This document shows, piece after piece, positions 15,747 through 24,090 of a stretch of 64,000 nucleotides of DNA (within the stretch, counting starts at the first letter, position 1; every line of letters begins with the position of its first letter). The notes beneath the pieces were generated by a model that did no database searches, was not told the origin of the DNA, and saw nothing but the letters and a program-made list of their open reading frames with translations. Both the position numbers and the translations under genes were made by a program. Source of the DNA: JAOPZW01 sp963851295 (GTDB lineage: Bacteria; Actinomycetota; Thermoleophilia; Solirubrobacterales; Solirubrobacteraceae); the NCBI GenBank assembly GCA_963851295.1, contig CAWKOS010000010.1:62001-126000 (forward strand), in the 5' to 3' direction.

Positions 15747-16091
15747 ATGACCGAGACACCCAACGCCGGCAAGCAGATCATCTCCGAGGTCACGTCGTGG
15801 CCCGGCGTGACGGCGGGCCCGGGCCGCCGCGGCGAGTTCGCCTTCCGGGTCGGACGGCGCGAGATCGGCCACCTGCACGGGGACCGGGCCGCGCACTTCT
15901 CGTTTCCCAAGGACGTCTGGGCCGAGCTCCACGAGCAGGGCCGCGTCGGCTACCACCCGGTCTTCCCCGGGAAGGTAGGTCCCGCGGCGCGGCGGATCGA
16001 GGACGCCGGCGACGTCCGCGACGTCATCGAGCTGCTGCGCCTGAACTACGACCGCGCAGTCGCGCGCCACGGCCTGCCGAGCGCGGCCTGA
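15747..16091 (+). CDS. luciferase-domain protein (DUF5519 type)
   Basis: A 114-residue protein with the DUF5519 pattern: VTSWPGVTAGPGRRGEFAF, GRREIGHLHGDRAAHFSFPK and the C-terminal VIELLRLNYDRAVARH. The family is described as luciferase-like from the plant-pathogen context, but its activity is unknown. It stands alone between the divergent SUI1-like gene and the convergent decarboxylase gene. Confidence 0.75.
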   Translation: MTETPNAGKQIISEVTSWPGVTAGPGRRGEFAFRVGRREIGHLHGDRAAHFSFPKDVWAELHEQGRVGYHPVFPGKVGPAARRIEDAGDVRDVIELLRLNYDRAVARHGLPSAA

Positions 16092-16103
16092 GGCGCCGCG
16101 CGC

Positions 16104-17759
16104 TCAGTCCGCCGCGACGGCGATCTCGAGCAGGAGCGGCGCAGCGCGCGACGCGAGCGCCGGGAGGATCTCGTCGAGGCGCGCGAGCAGGTCGTCGTGG
16201 TCCTCGATCCGGATCGCCTCGCAGCCGAAGGCGCGGGCGAGGGCGGCGATGTCGACCGTCTCGAACGCGGGCCACGGCGCGGCCTTGCCCGTGTTCGCCG
16301 CGAGCTTGTCCATGATCGCGTAGCGGCCGTTGGCCATGACGACGAAGAGCGCGCCGACCTCGTAGCGCGCGGCGCTCCACAGCGCCTGGATCGCGTAGAG
16401 CGAGGCTCCGTCGCCGACGATCGCGAGCACGGGCGTCCCGGGCAGCGCCATGCGCAGCCCGATCGCCCCCGGCAGCGCGAAGCCCAGGCCGCCCATGGCG
16501 GCGCTGACGTAGCCCATCGGCACGCGCGCGGGGATGCGCGCGTTCATCTCCGGGCGGCTGGAGGGCGACTCCTCGACCAGGATCGCGTCGGCCGGCAGCC
16601 GCTCGGCGATCGCCGCGAGGACGTGGCCGGCGCGCATCGGCTCGCCGGGCGCGGGGGCCGGGGGCGCGGCCGGGCGCTCGCGCGCCGCCGGCCCCTCGCC
16701 GGCGGCAGCCGGGAGGCGCTCGACCAGGCCACGGCACACGGCGGCGGGCTCAGCGAGCAGCGTCAGCTCCGACGGGCTGCGGTGCGCCTCGGCGGGATCG
16801 TCGGTGACGAGCGCCAGGCGCGTGCCCGGGTCGACGAGCGGGCCGGGCTCATAGGCGTACTGGCGGAAGATCGGCGCGCCGACGGCGAGGACGACGTCGT
16901 GGCCGCGCAGCTGCTCGCGCAGGCGCGCGCGGCCGGGGGAGAGGTGGCCGGCGAAGAGCGCGTGGTGCTGCGGGAAGCCGGCGCGGGCGCCGAAGGCCTC
17001 GGTCCAGACCGGAGCCTTCAGGTGCTCGGCCAGCGCGACGAGCGCGGACCAGCCCTGAGGCGTGTCGGCGCCGGCGCCGGCGACGAGCGCCGGAGCCTGC
17101 GCATCTGCGAGCCAGTCCGCGAGCTCGTCGATCGCCTCGGGCGCCGCCGCGGCCGCGTGCACCAGGCGATCGGGGCCGATCACCTCGTGGGCCTCCGGCG
17201 CCGGGGCCAGCCAGTCGTCCATCGGCACGATGACCAGCGCGGGCCCACGCCCGGTGATCGCGGCATGGTGGGCGCGCACGAGCGCGCCGGGGACGTCGGC
17301 GGCGCGCACCGGCTGCTCGACCGAGACCGGGTACTCGCCCGCGAGGCCGTCGAGGCGGCCGGCGAGGAAGGGCTCCTGGGCGAGCTGGCGGCGGTCCTGC
17401 TGGCCGACCATGACCACGAGCGGCGCGCGGTTGACGCGCGCGGTGGCGAGCGCCGAGACCGCGTTGCCCAGGCCCGCCGTCGTGTGCAGCAGCGCGAAGG
17501 CCGGGCGCCCGCGCCCGAGCGCGTAGCCCGTGGCCATGCCGACCACCGACGCCTCGTGGAGGCCGAGGACGAACTCGAGGTCGCCCGGCAGGCCGGCGAG
17601 GAAGGTCACCTCGGTCGAGCCCGGGTTCGAGAAGATCCGCGTGAGCTCCAGCCGCCGCAGGACGTCGAAGGTCGCCTCGCGCACCGTCGGCGCCGGGGCG
17701 CCGCCGTTGCCCGCGGTCGCGATCGCCTCGCGCGCCGTCCCGACCTGCTCGCCCGCCAT
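16104..17759 (-). CDS. mdlC: benzoylformate decarboxylase-like ThDP enzyme
   Basis: A 551-residue thiamine diphosphate enzyme in the usual three domains: PYR (about 20-190), central (205-340) and PP (365-545). Features specific for benzoylformate decarboxylase are FSNPGSTE (Ser26-like), LHEASVVG (catalytic Glu), LLHTTAGLGNA (His70-like) and FPQHHALFAGHLSPG (His281-like). The Mg/ThDP motif is VGDGASLYAIQALWSAARY...NGRYAIM, with the final N-N of the standard motif altered to A-N. Expected reaction: benzoylformate to benzaldehyde and CO2. ATG 17759 has TAGAGT 7 nt upstream. It is divergent from an SDR that could act on the aldehyde or alcohol. Confidence 0.82.
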   Translation of the reverse strand: MAGEQVGTAREAIATAGNGGAPAPTVREATFDVLRRLELTRIFSNPGSTEVTFLAGLPGDLEFVLGLHEASVVGMATGYALGRGRPAFALLHTTAGLGNAVSALATARVNRAPLVVMVGQQDRRQLAQEPFLAGRLDGLAGEYPVSVEQPVRAADVPGALVRAHHAAITGRGPALVIVPMDDWLAPAPEAHEVIGPDRLVHAAAAAPEAIDELADWLADAQAPALVAGAGADTPQGWSALVALAEHLKAPVWTEAFGARAGFPQHHALFAGHLSPGRARLREQLRGHDVVLAVGAPIFRQYAYEPGPLVDPGTRLALVTDDPAEAHRSPSELTLLAEPAAVCRGLVERLPAAAGEGPAARERPAAPPAPAPGEPMRAGHVLAAIAERLPADAILVEESPSSRPEMNARIPARVPMGYVSAAMGGLGFALPGAIGLRMALPGTPVLAIVGDGASLYAIQALWSAARYEVGALFVVMANGRYAIMDKLAANTGKAAPWPAFETVDIAALARAFGCEAIRIEDHDDLLARLDEILPALASRAAPLLLEIAVAAD

Positions 17760-17795
17760 GGCGGGCACTCTAACTGCGATAGCCTGCCGCCCGCC
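17760..17795. promoter_or_regulatory. 36-bp divergent promoter region
   Basis: The minus strand has TAGAGT (17772-17767) 7 nt from the decarboxylase ATG. The plus strand has TAGCCT (17780-17785) 10 nt from the SDR GTG at 17796. Both start signals share 36 bp, which supports joint control of the decarboxylase and the dehydrogenase. Confidence 0.5.
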
Positions 17796-18554
17796 GTGGA
17801 TCGACTGCTCGACAAGGTCGCGCTGATCACCGGAGGAGCCGGGAGCATCGGCGGCGCCACCGCGCGCCTGTTCGCGGACGAGGGCGCCAGGGTCGTCCTG
17901 GCCGACGTCGACGAGGACGGCCTGGCGACCGTCGCCGACGGGATCGGCGCCGATCGCGCCGCCTACGTCGTCACCGACGTCGCGGACTCAGACCAGGTCC
18001 GCGCCGCCGTGACGATCGCCGTCGAGCGCTTCGGCGGCCTCGACGTCGCCTTCGCCAACGCGGGCATCTTCGGCGCGAACGCGCCGATCACCGACTACCC
18101 CGAGGACGTCTTCGACGCGGTCATGGCCGTCAACGTCCGCGGCCCCTTCCTCGTCGCCAAGCACGCGCTCGCGGTCATGCGCGACGGGGGCAGCCTGATC
18201 TTCAACTCGAGCGTCGTCGGCCTGCTCTCCGACGCCGGGATCGCGGGCTACGCGACCTCCAAGCACGCGCTCGTCGGGCTGATGCGCACGGCCGCGCGCG
18301 AGGTCGCCGGCCGCCAGATCCGCGTCAACTCGATCCACCCAGGCCCCGTCGACAACCGCTTCCAGCACACGATCGAGGTCGACATCACCGGCGCGCCCGA
18401 GGCCAAGGCCGCCGAGCTCTTCGAGGAGCGCATCCCGCTCGCCCGCCACGCGGCGCCCGACGAGATCGCCCGCGCGGTGCTCTTCCTCGCCAGCGACGAC
18501 AGCTCGTTCGTCACCGCCACGACGCTGAGCGTCGACGGCGGCCTGAAGGGCTGA
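17796..18554 (+). CDS. short-chain dehydrogenase/reductase
   Basis: A 252-residue SDR: coenzyme motif TGGAGSIGGATA (a TGxxxGxG variant), D in LADVDED that favours NAD, NAG in FANAGIFG, catalytic Ser in IFNSSVVG and Tyr/Lys in YATSK, and the C-terminal FVTATTLSVDGG. Substrate not predictable. Its divergent placement beside a benzoylformate decarboxylase-like enzyme suggests a role in aromatic alcohol, aldehyde or hydroxy-acid metabolism (inference). The GTG start at 17796 is the only one giving a normal N-terminus. Confidence 0.88.
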   Translation: MDRLLDKVALITGGAGSIGGATARLFADEGARVVLADVDEDGLATVADGIGADRAAYVVTDVADSDQVRAAVTIAVERFGGLDVAFANAGIFGANAPITDYPEDVFDAVMAVNVRGPFLVAKHALAVMRDGGSLIFNSSVVGLLSDAGIAGYATSKHALVGLMRTAAREVAGRQIRVNSIHPGPVDNRFQHTIEVDITGAPEAKAAELFEERIPLARHAAPDEIARAVLFLASDDSSFVTATTLSVDGGLKG

Positions 18555-18565
18555 CGCAACCCGCC

Positions 18566-18736
18566 TCAGCCGAGGCGGTACAGCTGCGCGACGAGGTCGT
18601 CGACGGCCTCGAGGGCCTCGACCAGCGCCTCCGCCGCCAGCTTGGCCTGCGCGGGGTCGGAGAAGTCGGTGGCGGCGACGCGCGCTCGGGCCTCGGAGAC
18701 CTTCGGCTCGCGATCGGCCGGCTCGTTGGGGCTCAT
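18566..18736 (-). CDS. small acidic helical protein, unknown
   Basis: A 56-residue soluble protein, highly charged, predicted all-helical (DPAQAKLAAEALVEALEAVDDLVAQLYRLG). No family is recognised. The ATG at 18736 was chosen because TACCCT lies 7 nt upstream. It shares a 27-bp divergent promoter with the DUF3052 gene and ends 11 bp from the convergent SDR. Confidence 0.55.
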   Translation of the reverse strand: MSPNEPADREPKVSEARARVAATDFSDPAQAKLAAEALVEALEAVDDLVAQLYRLG

Positions 18737-18763
18737 GGCGCGAAGGGTAGGGTTCGCGGGCCG
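18737..18763. promoter_or_regulatory. 27-bp divergent promoter, -10 elements sharing TA
   Basis: AGGGTAGGGT (18744-18753) gives TACCCT on the minus strand, 7 nt from the ATG at 18736, and TAGGGT on the plus strand (18748-18753), 10 nt from the ATG at 18764. The two -10 boxes share their TA step. Confidence 0.45.
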
Positions 18764-19171
18764 ATGAGCGCCGCCGGCTACAGCGGGACCCCGTTGCAGA
18801 AGAAGCTCGGCTTCAAGCCCGGGACGACCGCCGCCTTCCTCGACGCGCCCGACCACCTCGACGCCCTGCTCGGCGAGCTCGAGGGCGTCACGGTGAGGCG
18901 CGCGCTGCGCGGCCACGTCGACCTCGCGATGTGCTTCGTGACCACGCGCGCCGCGCTGGCCAGGCGCGCCGGCCGGCTGCGCGAGGCGGTCGCGCCCGAC
19001 GGGATGGTCTGGGTCTGCTGGCCCAAGCGCGCGTCGAAGGTGCCCACCGACGTCACCGAGGACGTCGTGCGCGACGTGCTGCTGCCGACCGGCCTGGTCG
19101 ACGTCAAGGTCGCGGCCGTCGACGAGACGTGGTCGGGCCTGAAGCTCGTCGTGCGCCGGGAGCTGCGCTGA
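18764..19171 (+). CDS. DUF3052 family protein
   Basis: A 135-residue protein: GYSGTPLQKKLGFKPGTTAAFLDAP at the N-terminus, DLAMCFVTTRAALARRAGRLREAVAPDGMVWVCWPKRASK in the middle and LVDVKVAAVDETWSGLKLVVRR at the end. This is the complete actinobacterial DUF3052 pattern; the function is unknown. Its stop codon overlaps the CTG that probably starts the thioesterase gene, so the two are likely one operon. Confidence 0.85.
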   Translation: MSAAGYSGTPLQKKLGFKPGTTAAFLDAPDHLDALLGELEGVTVRRALRGHVDLAMCFVTTRAALARRAGRLREAVAPDGMVWVCWPKRASKVPTDVTEDVVRDVLLPTGLVDVKVAAVDETWSGLKLVVRRELR

Positions 19172-19947
19172 GCGAGCCGATCTTCCGGCGCGAGGGCGAG
19201 ACGTTCGTGCCGACCGGGCACGCGCGCGGCCCGTGGGACCCGGGCCAGCTCCACGGCGGGGCGCCCGCGGCGCTCATCGCGGAGGCCGTGCAGGAGGAGG
19301 GCTACTTCGTCGCCCGCATGACGCTCGACTTCCTCGCGCCCGTCCCGCTCGCGCCGCTCACGCTGACGGCGCAGACCACCAAGCCGGGGCGCAACCTCCA
19401 GCTCGCCGAGGCCGAGCTCGCGGCCGAGGGGCGCACGCTCGTGCGCGCCCGGGCGGTCCGCCTGCGCCGCGGGCAGGTCCACCTCCCGCCGCTGGACACC
19501 GATGACGACGGGCCCCCGCCCGGGCCGGACGAGGGCCGGGCCGACCGGTTCCCGATCCGCGACGGCCACGACGAGGGCTTCCACCTGACGGCGATGGAGA
19601 TCCGCTTCCTCGGCGGCGCGGGCTTCGAACGCGGGCCCGCGCGCGCGTGGTTTCGCCTCACGCGCCCGCTCGTCGACGACGAGCCGGCGAGCCCGCTCGC
19701 GCGCGTCCTCGCGGCCGCCGACTTCGGCAACGGCGTCTCGCGCGTCGTCGACTTCGAGTCCTACCTCTTCGTCAACACCGACCTGTCGGTCCACCTGCAC
19801 CGCGAGCCGGCGGGCGAGTGGGTCCTGCTCGACGCGCGCACGCGCCTGGAGGACCACGGCGCCGGCCTGGCGCAGTCGCTGCTCAGCGACGAGCGCGGCA
19901 GGCTCGGCCTCTCGGCCCAGACGCTGTTCGTCGCCGACCGCGGCTAG
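19168..19947 (+). CDS. acyl-CoA thioesterase (TesB-like, double hotdog), probable CTG start
   Basis: About 259 residues. The N-terminal hotdog is seen in FVPTGHARGPWDPGQLHGGAPAALIAEAV and LDFLAPVPLAPLTL, the second in WFRLTRPLVDDE and AAADFGNGVSRV (Asp of the TesB site), ending in LLDARTRLEDHGAGLAQSLLSDERG. The protein must begin just before PIFRREG; no ATG, GTG or TTG is available there, and the first GTG (19207) would delete conserved residues. CTG 19168, in the form CTGA over the DUF3052 stop and 5-6 nt after GGGAG, is the best candidate. Its TAG stop lies in the IS481 target site and is preserved. Confidence 0.78.
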   Translation: MSEPIFRREGETFVPTGHARGPWDPGQLHGGAPAALIAEAVQEEGYFVARMTLDFLAPVPLAPLTLTAQTTKPGRNLQLAEAELAAEGRTLVRARAVRLRRGQVHLPPLDTDDDGPPPGPDEGRADRFPIRDGHDEGFHLTAMEIRFLGGAGFERGPARAWFRLTRPLVDDEPASPLARVLAAADFGNGVSRVVDFESYLFVNTDLSVHLHREPAGEWVLLDARTRLEDHGAGLAQSLLSDERGRLGLSAQTLFVADRG

Positions 19948-19948
19948 C
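19943..19948. repeat. IS481 target-site duplication, left copy
   Basis: GCTAGC directly abuts the left inverted repeat and recurs at 21010-21015. It contains the thioesterase stop codon (TAG, plus strand) and also the transposase stop codon (TAG, minus strand). Confidence 0.9.
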
Positions 19949-20912
19949 TGTCCTGCCCTGAGAGGTTGGGAGCGCGGCTGATCGGGGGGCGCCCGCCGAT
20001 GGAGCTGTGGGGCCTGCGCTCGTTGTAGTGCGCTAGCCAGTGTGGCAGTGCTTGGTTGCGGGCGTGGTGGTTGCGGTAGCGCAGGCCTTTGGCCCACTCG
20101 CGTTCCATGGTCTGGTGGAAGCGCTCCACCTTCCCGTTCCAGCGCGGCGTGTAGGGCGGGGTGACGATGTGGCGGATCTGGCGTTCGCTGAGCAGGTCGG
20201 CCAGGGCTCGGTTGTGGGTGTAGCTCCAGGCGCCGTCGGTCATCACCCGCCGCGTGGTGATGCCATGCTCGGCAAACCACGCCAGCGCGCGCTGCACGAA
20301 GGCGGTGACGGTGCCGGCGCGCTCGTCGTCGAGGAGCTCGCCGTAGGCCAGACGGCTGTGGTCATCGACGACGGCGTGAAAGTAGTCCTCGCCGAGCTTG
20401 GCGACCTTGTCGGCGTGCGTGCGGGTGCGATCGCCGGTGACGGCGTGCCCGGGGCGCAGAAAGCGCGGGTAGCGCTTGACGTCCATGTGCAGCAGATCGC
20501 CCGGGCACGGCCACTCGTAGCGACAGAACGCCGCCCTGGGAGCCTTGGCGGCGCGCGACAGGCCGTGGCGGCGCAGCACCGCATGGACCGTCGAGTGCGC
20601 CACACCGGTGCGCCCGGCGATCAGTCGCGGCCCCCAGCCGGTGCGCAGGCGCTCCTGACAGACGCGCTGCTCGGTCTCGGCGTCGGTGCGCCGTGGAGAG
20701 CGCTGCGGACGACTCGAGCGATCCAGCGCCCAAGCTCCCGACGCCCGCTCCTCAGGGCTGGCTTGATACTCGCGCACCGACCAGCGATGCGCGGTCGCCG
20801 GCGCGACAGAGAGGGCGGCCGCGGCCGCCCTCTCTGTCGACCCCTCACGAATCAACCTGACCAGCTGCCGGCGGCCAGCCGGTCCGAGCTTGGCGTTAGC
20901 GTGAACGCCCAT
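19944..20912 (-). CDS. IS481-family DDE transposase
   Basis: A 322-residue transposase. The N-terminus begins as in relatives (HANAKLGPAGRRQLVRLI) with a helix-turn-helix (AAALSVAPATAHRW), then the rve integrase core: LLHMDVKR (first Asp), AVVDDHSRLAYGE (second Asp) and HNRALADLLSERQIRH...RWNGKVERFHQTMEREW (Glu). It ends HYNERRPHSSIGGRPPI. The ATG at 20912 is preferred over 20951 by comparison with the family start. The last codon spans the element end and the TAG stop (19946-19944) is provided by the duplicated target, not by the element. Confidence 0.93.
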   Translation of the reverse strand: MGVHANAKLGPAGRRQLVRLIREGSTERAAAAALSVAPATAHRWSVREYQASPEERASGAWALDRSSRPQRSPRRTDAETEQRVCQERLRTGWGPRLIAGRTGVAHSTVHAVLRRHGLSRAAKAPRAAFCRYEWPCPGDLLHMDVKRYPRFLRPGHAVTGDRTRTHADKVAKLGEDYFHAVVDDHSRLAYGELLDDERAGTVTAFVQRALAWFAEHGITTRRVMTDGAWSYTHNRALADLLSERQIRHIVTPPYTPRWNGKVERFHQTMEREWAKGLRYRNHHARNQALPHWLAHYNERRPHSSIGGRPPISRAPNLSGQDS

Positions 20913-21009
20913 CCGGGCCCTCCTCGGTTGTGAGTCCCTCGCAAGACCCACAGCCTCAGGACGGGCCCGGACGTCTTCTCAGCCGCTCACAACGTCCCTA
21001 GGCACGTCA
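19949..21009. mobile_element. IS481-family insertion sequence, complete
   Basis: A 1061-bp element. The ends are imperfect inverted repeats: left 19949-19981 and right 20979-21009, starting TG/CA, with 24 of 31 aligned positions identical and one 2-nt gap. It is flanked by a 6-bp direct repeat GCTAGC at 19943-19948 and 21010-21015. IS481-family elements are known to target NCTAGN and duplicate 6 bp, which fits exactly. The insertion lies at the stop codon of the thioesterase gene and 72 bp upstream of the PAS/GAF/PP2C gene. Both repeats and the transposase are intact, so it may still be mobile. Confidence 0.92.
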
Positions 21010-21015
21010 GCTAGC
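21010..21015. repeat. IS481 target-site duplication, right copy
   Basis: GCTAGC directly follows the right inverted repeat and is identical to 19943-19948. It marks where the original downstream sequence resumes. Confidence 0.9.
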
Positions 21016-21087
21016 GGCGCCACGGGCCCGCCGAGCGGCTGGGTTTGGAACCTCCCCTGGCGCGCAACGTCCGCGGAGGTAGCCTCG

Positions 21088-24000
21088 GTGCCCAGGAATC
21101 CGGAGTCCAGTCTGAGCTCATCCTCACCACGTGCGCAGGACCTCACGGGCGACGAGCTCGCGCTCGTCCTCGACGCCGCGCGCGCGGGCATCTTCCACAT
21201 GGACATGGCGACCGGCCGGCTGCGCTGGTCGGGCTCGCTGGCGGCGATCACGGGCGTCGGAGCGCAGGAGGCGCCGGGCACCTTCGAGGAGTTCGCCGCG
21301 CGCGTGCACCCCGACGACCGCCTCGACCTCCAGGCCGCCGTCGCCGCGACCTCCGCCGACGGCGCGACGACCGAGATCGAGCTGCGCGTCCTCTGGCCCG
21401 ACGGCAGCGCGCACTGGTACGACTCGCGCTGGCGGATCGTCGGCGCCGAGGACGGCGGCGGGACGATCGTCGGCATCGCGCGCCTGATCGACGCCGAGCG
21501 CGGCGCCATGGAGCGCATGCGCTTCCTGGCCGACGTCAGCGCGGCCCTCGACGAGACGCTCGAGATGGACAGCACACTGGCGGCCGTCGCCGACCTGTGC
21601 GTGCGCGACCTCGCCGACTGGTGCTCGATCGACATGGCCGGCCCCGGCGAGGCGCTGCGCAACGTGGCGGTGGCGCACGTCGACCCCACCAAGGTGGAGC
21701 TCGCCCACCGCATGCGCGAGCGCTACCCGCCCGATCCGCGCACGCCGACCGGCGCCGCCGCGGTGATGCGTACCGGCGAGCCGATCGTGCACGCCCGCAT
21801 CACCGACGACCAGCTCGCGGCCGGCGCGCAGGACGCCGAGCACCTCGAGCTCCTCCGCTCGCTGGGGCTGACCTCGATGATGATCGTGCCCCTGCGCGCC
21901 CGCGAGCGCGTCGTCGGCGCCATCACGCTCGTGCGCACCGGCGTGCGCCCCGCCTACACCGATGACGACGTCGCCTTGGTCGGCGAGGTCGCCGCGCGCG
22001 CCGCGCTGGCCGTCGACAACGCCCGCCTGTACGGCGAGGCGCGCAACCAGGAGCGCGTGTCGAGCGAGGCGCGGGCGCTGCTCGACGCGCTGGTGACCGC
22101 GGCCCCGATCGGGCTGGGCTTCTTCGACACGGACCTGCGCTACGTGCGCGTCAACGACGCGCTGGCGGAGATCAACGGCGTGCCGGCGATCGACCACCTC
22201 GGCCGCCCGCCGCGCGAGGTCCTGCCCGGGCTGGGCGAGGAGATCGAGGCCGCGGCCGCGCGCGTGCTCGAGACCGGCGAGGCGATCGTCGACGTCCGCG
22301 TCGCGGGCGAGGCGCCGCGCGAGCCCGGGCGCCTGCGCCACTACGTCGCCAGCTGGTACCCGGTGGCGCTCGCGCAGGGCGAGCTCCTCGGGGTCGGCGT
22401 GACGGTGTCCGACGTCACCGAGCGCGCCGAGGCCGACGACGCCCTGCGCGAGCAGCGCGACCTCTACGAGGCGCTGATGCGTGCCCAGAGCGAGCTCGGC
22501 CAGGCCTTCGTCCTGCTCGAGGGCGAGCGCATGGTCTACGTCAACGCGGCCGCCGAGGTGCTCACGGGCCGCAGCGCCGATGAGCTGCTCGGCCTGCCTT
22601 CGATCATGGAGGTGCTCCCGCGCGGGGTCCGCGGCGCGGTGGCCGGGCGGCTCGCAGGAGCCCGCGCGGGGCGCGAGCCCGCCGTGCCCTTCCGCACCGA
22701 GGTCAGGCGCCCGGACGGCACGCGCGTGCCGATCGAGGCCGCGGGCCGGCGCCTGGGCGGCGACATGGCCCACCGGCTCGTGGTCATCGCGCGCGACATC
22801 ACCGACCGCGTGGCGCAGGAGCGCGAGCGCCAGCGCGCGCTCGAGGTCGAGCAGGCGGCGCGGCGCGCGAGCGAGGCCGCGCACGCGCGCGTGCGCCTGC
22901 TCGCCGACGCCGGCGCGCTCCTGGAGCGCTCGCTCTCCAGCGACGACGCGCTGCAGCAGGTCTGCGAGCTGCTGGTGGCACGGGTCGCGGACGCCTGCGC
23001 GCTGGACGCCGTCGAGCGCGGCGGGCGCCTGCGGCGCGCCGGGGCCGACGCGCGGGTCCCCGACGGCCGCGCACGGCTGCTGGCGCTCGAGGGCGACCCG
23101 CAGGTCGCGCGGGCAATGGCAGGCGGCGACCCCGTCTTCCTCGACGACGCCGAGCCCCAGGACGACGAGGGCGCCGTCCTCGGGCGCAGCGTGACACTCG
23201 TCCCGCTCGTGGCCCGGGGAAGGGCCGTCGGCGTGCTCTCGCTCGGCTGGCGCGACGCGGGCCGCCGGCCCGCGCGCGACGAATGGAGCCTGATCGAGGC
23301 GCTCGCGCAGCGCATCGCCCTCGCCCTCGACGGCGTCCTGCAGTATCGCGAGCGCGCCCACGTCGCCCAGACGCTGCAGGCCAGCCTGCTGCCCGGAGCG
23401 CTGCCGCGCATCGACGGGGCGACGCTCGCGGCGGAGTACGTGGCGGCGGGGGAGGGGATGGAGGTCGGCGGCGACTTCTACGACGTCTTCGCCCTCGACG
23501 ACGGGGCGTGGACGGTGGTGATCGGCGACGTGCAGGGCAAGGGCGCCGAGGCCGCCGCGGTGACCGCGCTCGCGCGCTACACCGTCCGCGCCGTGGCGGG
23601 CCGCTCGCCGTCGCCGGCGGCGGCGCTCGCCGCGCTCAACGACGAGATGCTGCGCCAGAACCCCGACCGGCGCTTCGTCACGGCGGTGCTGGCGCGCCTG
23701 GAGCTGCGGCCCGGCGGCGGCGCGCGCCTCGTCGTCGCCTCGGGCGGCCACCCGCCGCCGGTGCTCCTGCGCGCGGACGGCGGCGCGGAGGTCGTGCACT
23801 GCCCGGGGACGCTGCTCGGCGTCGAGCCCGGCGCCCGCAGCGTCGACCACGAGAGCGACCTCGCCCCGGGCGACACGCTCGTCCTCTACACCGATGGCGT
23901 CACCGAAGCCCGGCGCGAGCGCCCGCTCGCGCCCGAGGACCTCGGCGCGGCGCTCGTGTCAGCGGCGCCCGCGGGTGCCGCCGCCGTCGCCCGCGAGGCC

Positions 24001-24090
24001 GTGCGCCTGGCCGAGCGCGGCGCCGCGGGCGACCCGCTCGACGACCTCGCGGTCCTCGTCGTGACCCTCGACCGCCCCGCCGCGGGCTAG
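21088..24090 (+). CDS. multi-sensor PAS/GAF protein phosphatase (SpoIIE/RsbU type)
   Basis: A 1000-residue cytoplasmic signalling protein. Domains in order: PAS about 20-140, GAF 145-310, PAS 325-455 (AAPIGLGFFDTDLRYVRVND), PAS 470-585 (AFVLLEGERMVYVNAAAE), GAF 600-750, and a PP2C-like SpoIIE phosphatase 770-995. Metal-binding Asp residues are visible in GGDFYDVF, GDVQGKG and LYTDGVTEA. Such proteins dephosphorylate anti-anti-sigma factors and set general stress sigma activity. No anti-sigma or STAS gene is adjacent, so the partner is elsewhere. GTG 21088 follows GGAGG by 8 nt. The IS481 copy sits immediately upstream and may affect expression. Confidence 0.92.
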   Translation: MPRNPESSLSSSSPRAQDLTGDELALVLDAARAGIFHMDMATGRLRWSGSLAAITGVGAQEAPGTFEEFAARVHPDDRLDLQAAVAATSADGATTEIELRVLWPDGSAHWYDSRWRIVGAEDGGGTIVGIARLIDAERGAMERMRFLADVSAALDETLEMDSTLAAVADLCVRDLADWCSIDMAGPGEALRNVAVAHVDPTKVELAHRMRERYPPDPRTPTGAAAVMRTGEPIVHARITDDQLAAGAQDAEHLELLRSLGLTSMMIVPLRARERVVGAITLVRTGVRPAYTDDDVALVGEVAARAALAVDNARLYGEARNQERVSSEARALLDALVTAAPIGLGFFDTDLRYVRVNDALAEINGVPAIDHLGRPPREVLPGLGEEIEAAAARVLETGEAIVDVRVAGEAPREPGRLRHYVASWYPVALAQGELLGVGVTVSDVTERAEADDALREQRDLYEALMRAQSELGQAFVLLEGERMVYVNAAAEVLTGRSADELLGLPSIMEVLPRGVRGAVAGRLAGARAGREPAVPFRTEVRRPDGTRVPIEAAGRRLGGDMAHRLVVIARDITDRVAQERERQRALEVEQAARRASEAAHARVRLLADAGALLERSLSSDDALQQVCELLVARVADACALDAVERGGRLRRAGADARVPDGRARLLALEGDPQVARAMAGGDPVFLDDAEPQDDEGAVLGRSVTLVPLVARGRAVGVLSLGWRDAGRRPARDEWSLIEALAQRIALALDGVLQYRERAHVAQTLQASLLPGALPRIDGATLAAEYVAAGEGMEVGGDFYDVFALDDGAWTVVIGDVQGKGAEAAAVTALARYTVRAVAGRSPSPAAALAALNDEMLRQNPDRRFVTAVLARLELRPGGGARLVVASGGHPPPVLLRADGGAEVVHCPGTLLGVEPGARSVDHESDLAPGDTLVLYTDGVTEARRERPLAPEDLGAALVSAAPAGAAAVAREAVRLAERGAAGDPLDDLAVLVVTLDRPAAG

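Noticed and set aside
21124..23850. A 908-residue frame antisense to the PAS/GAF/PP2C gene
   Set aside because: The plus-strand gene has clear PAS, GAF and phosphatase motifs; the antisense frame has only low-complexity Arg/Ala/Val/His composition.
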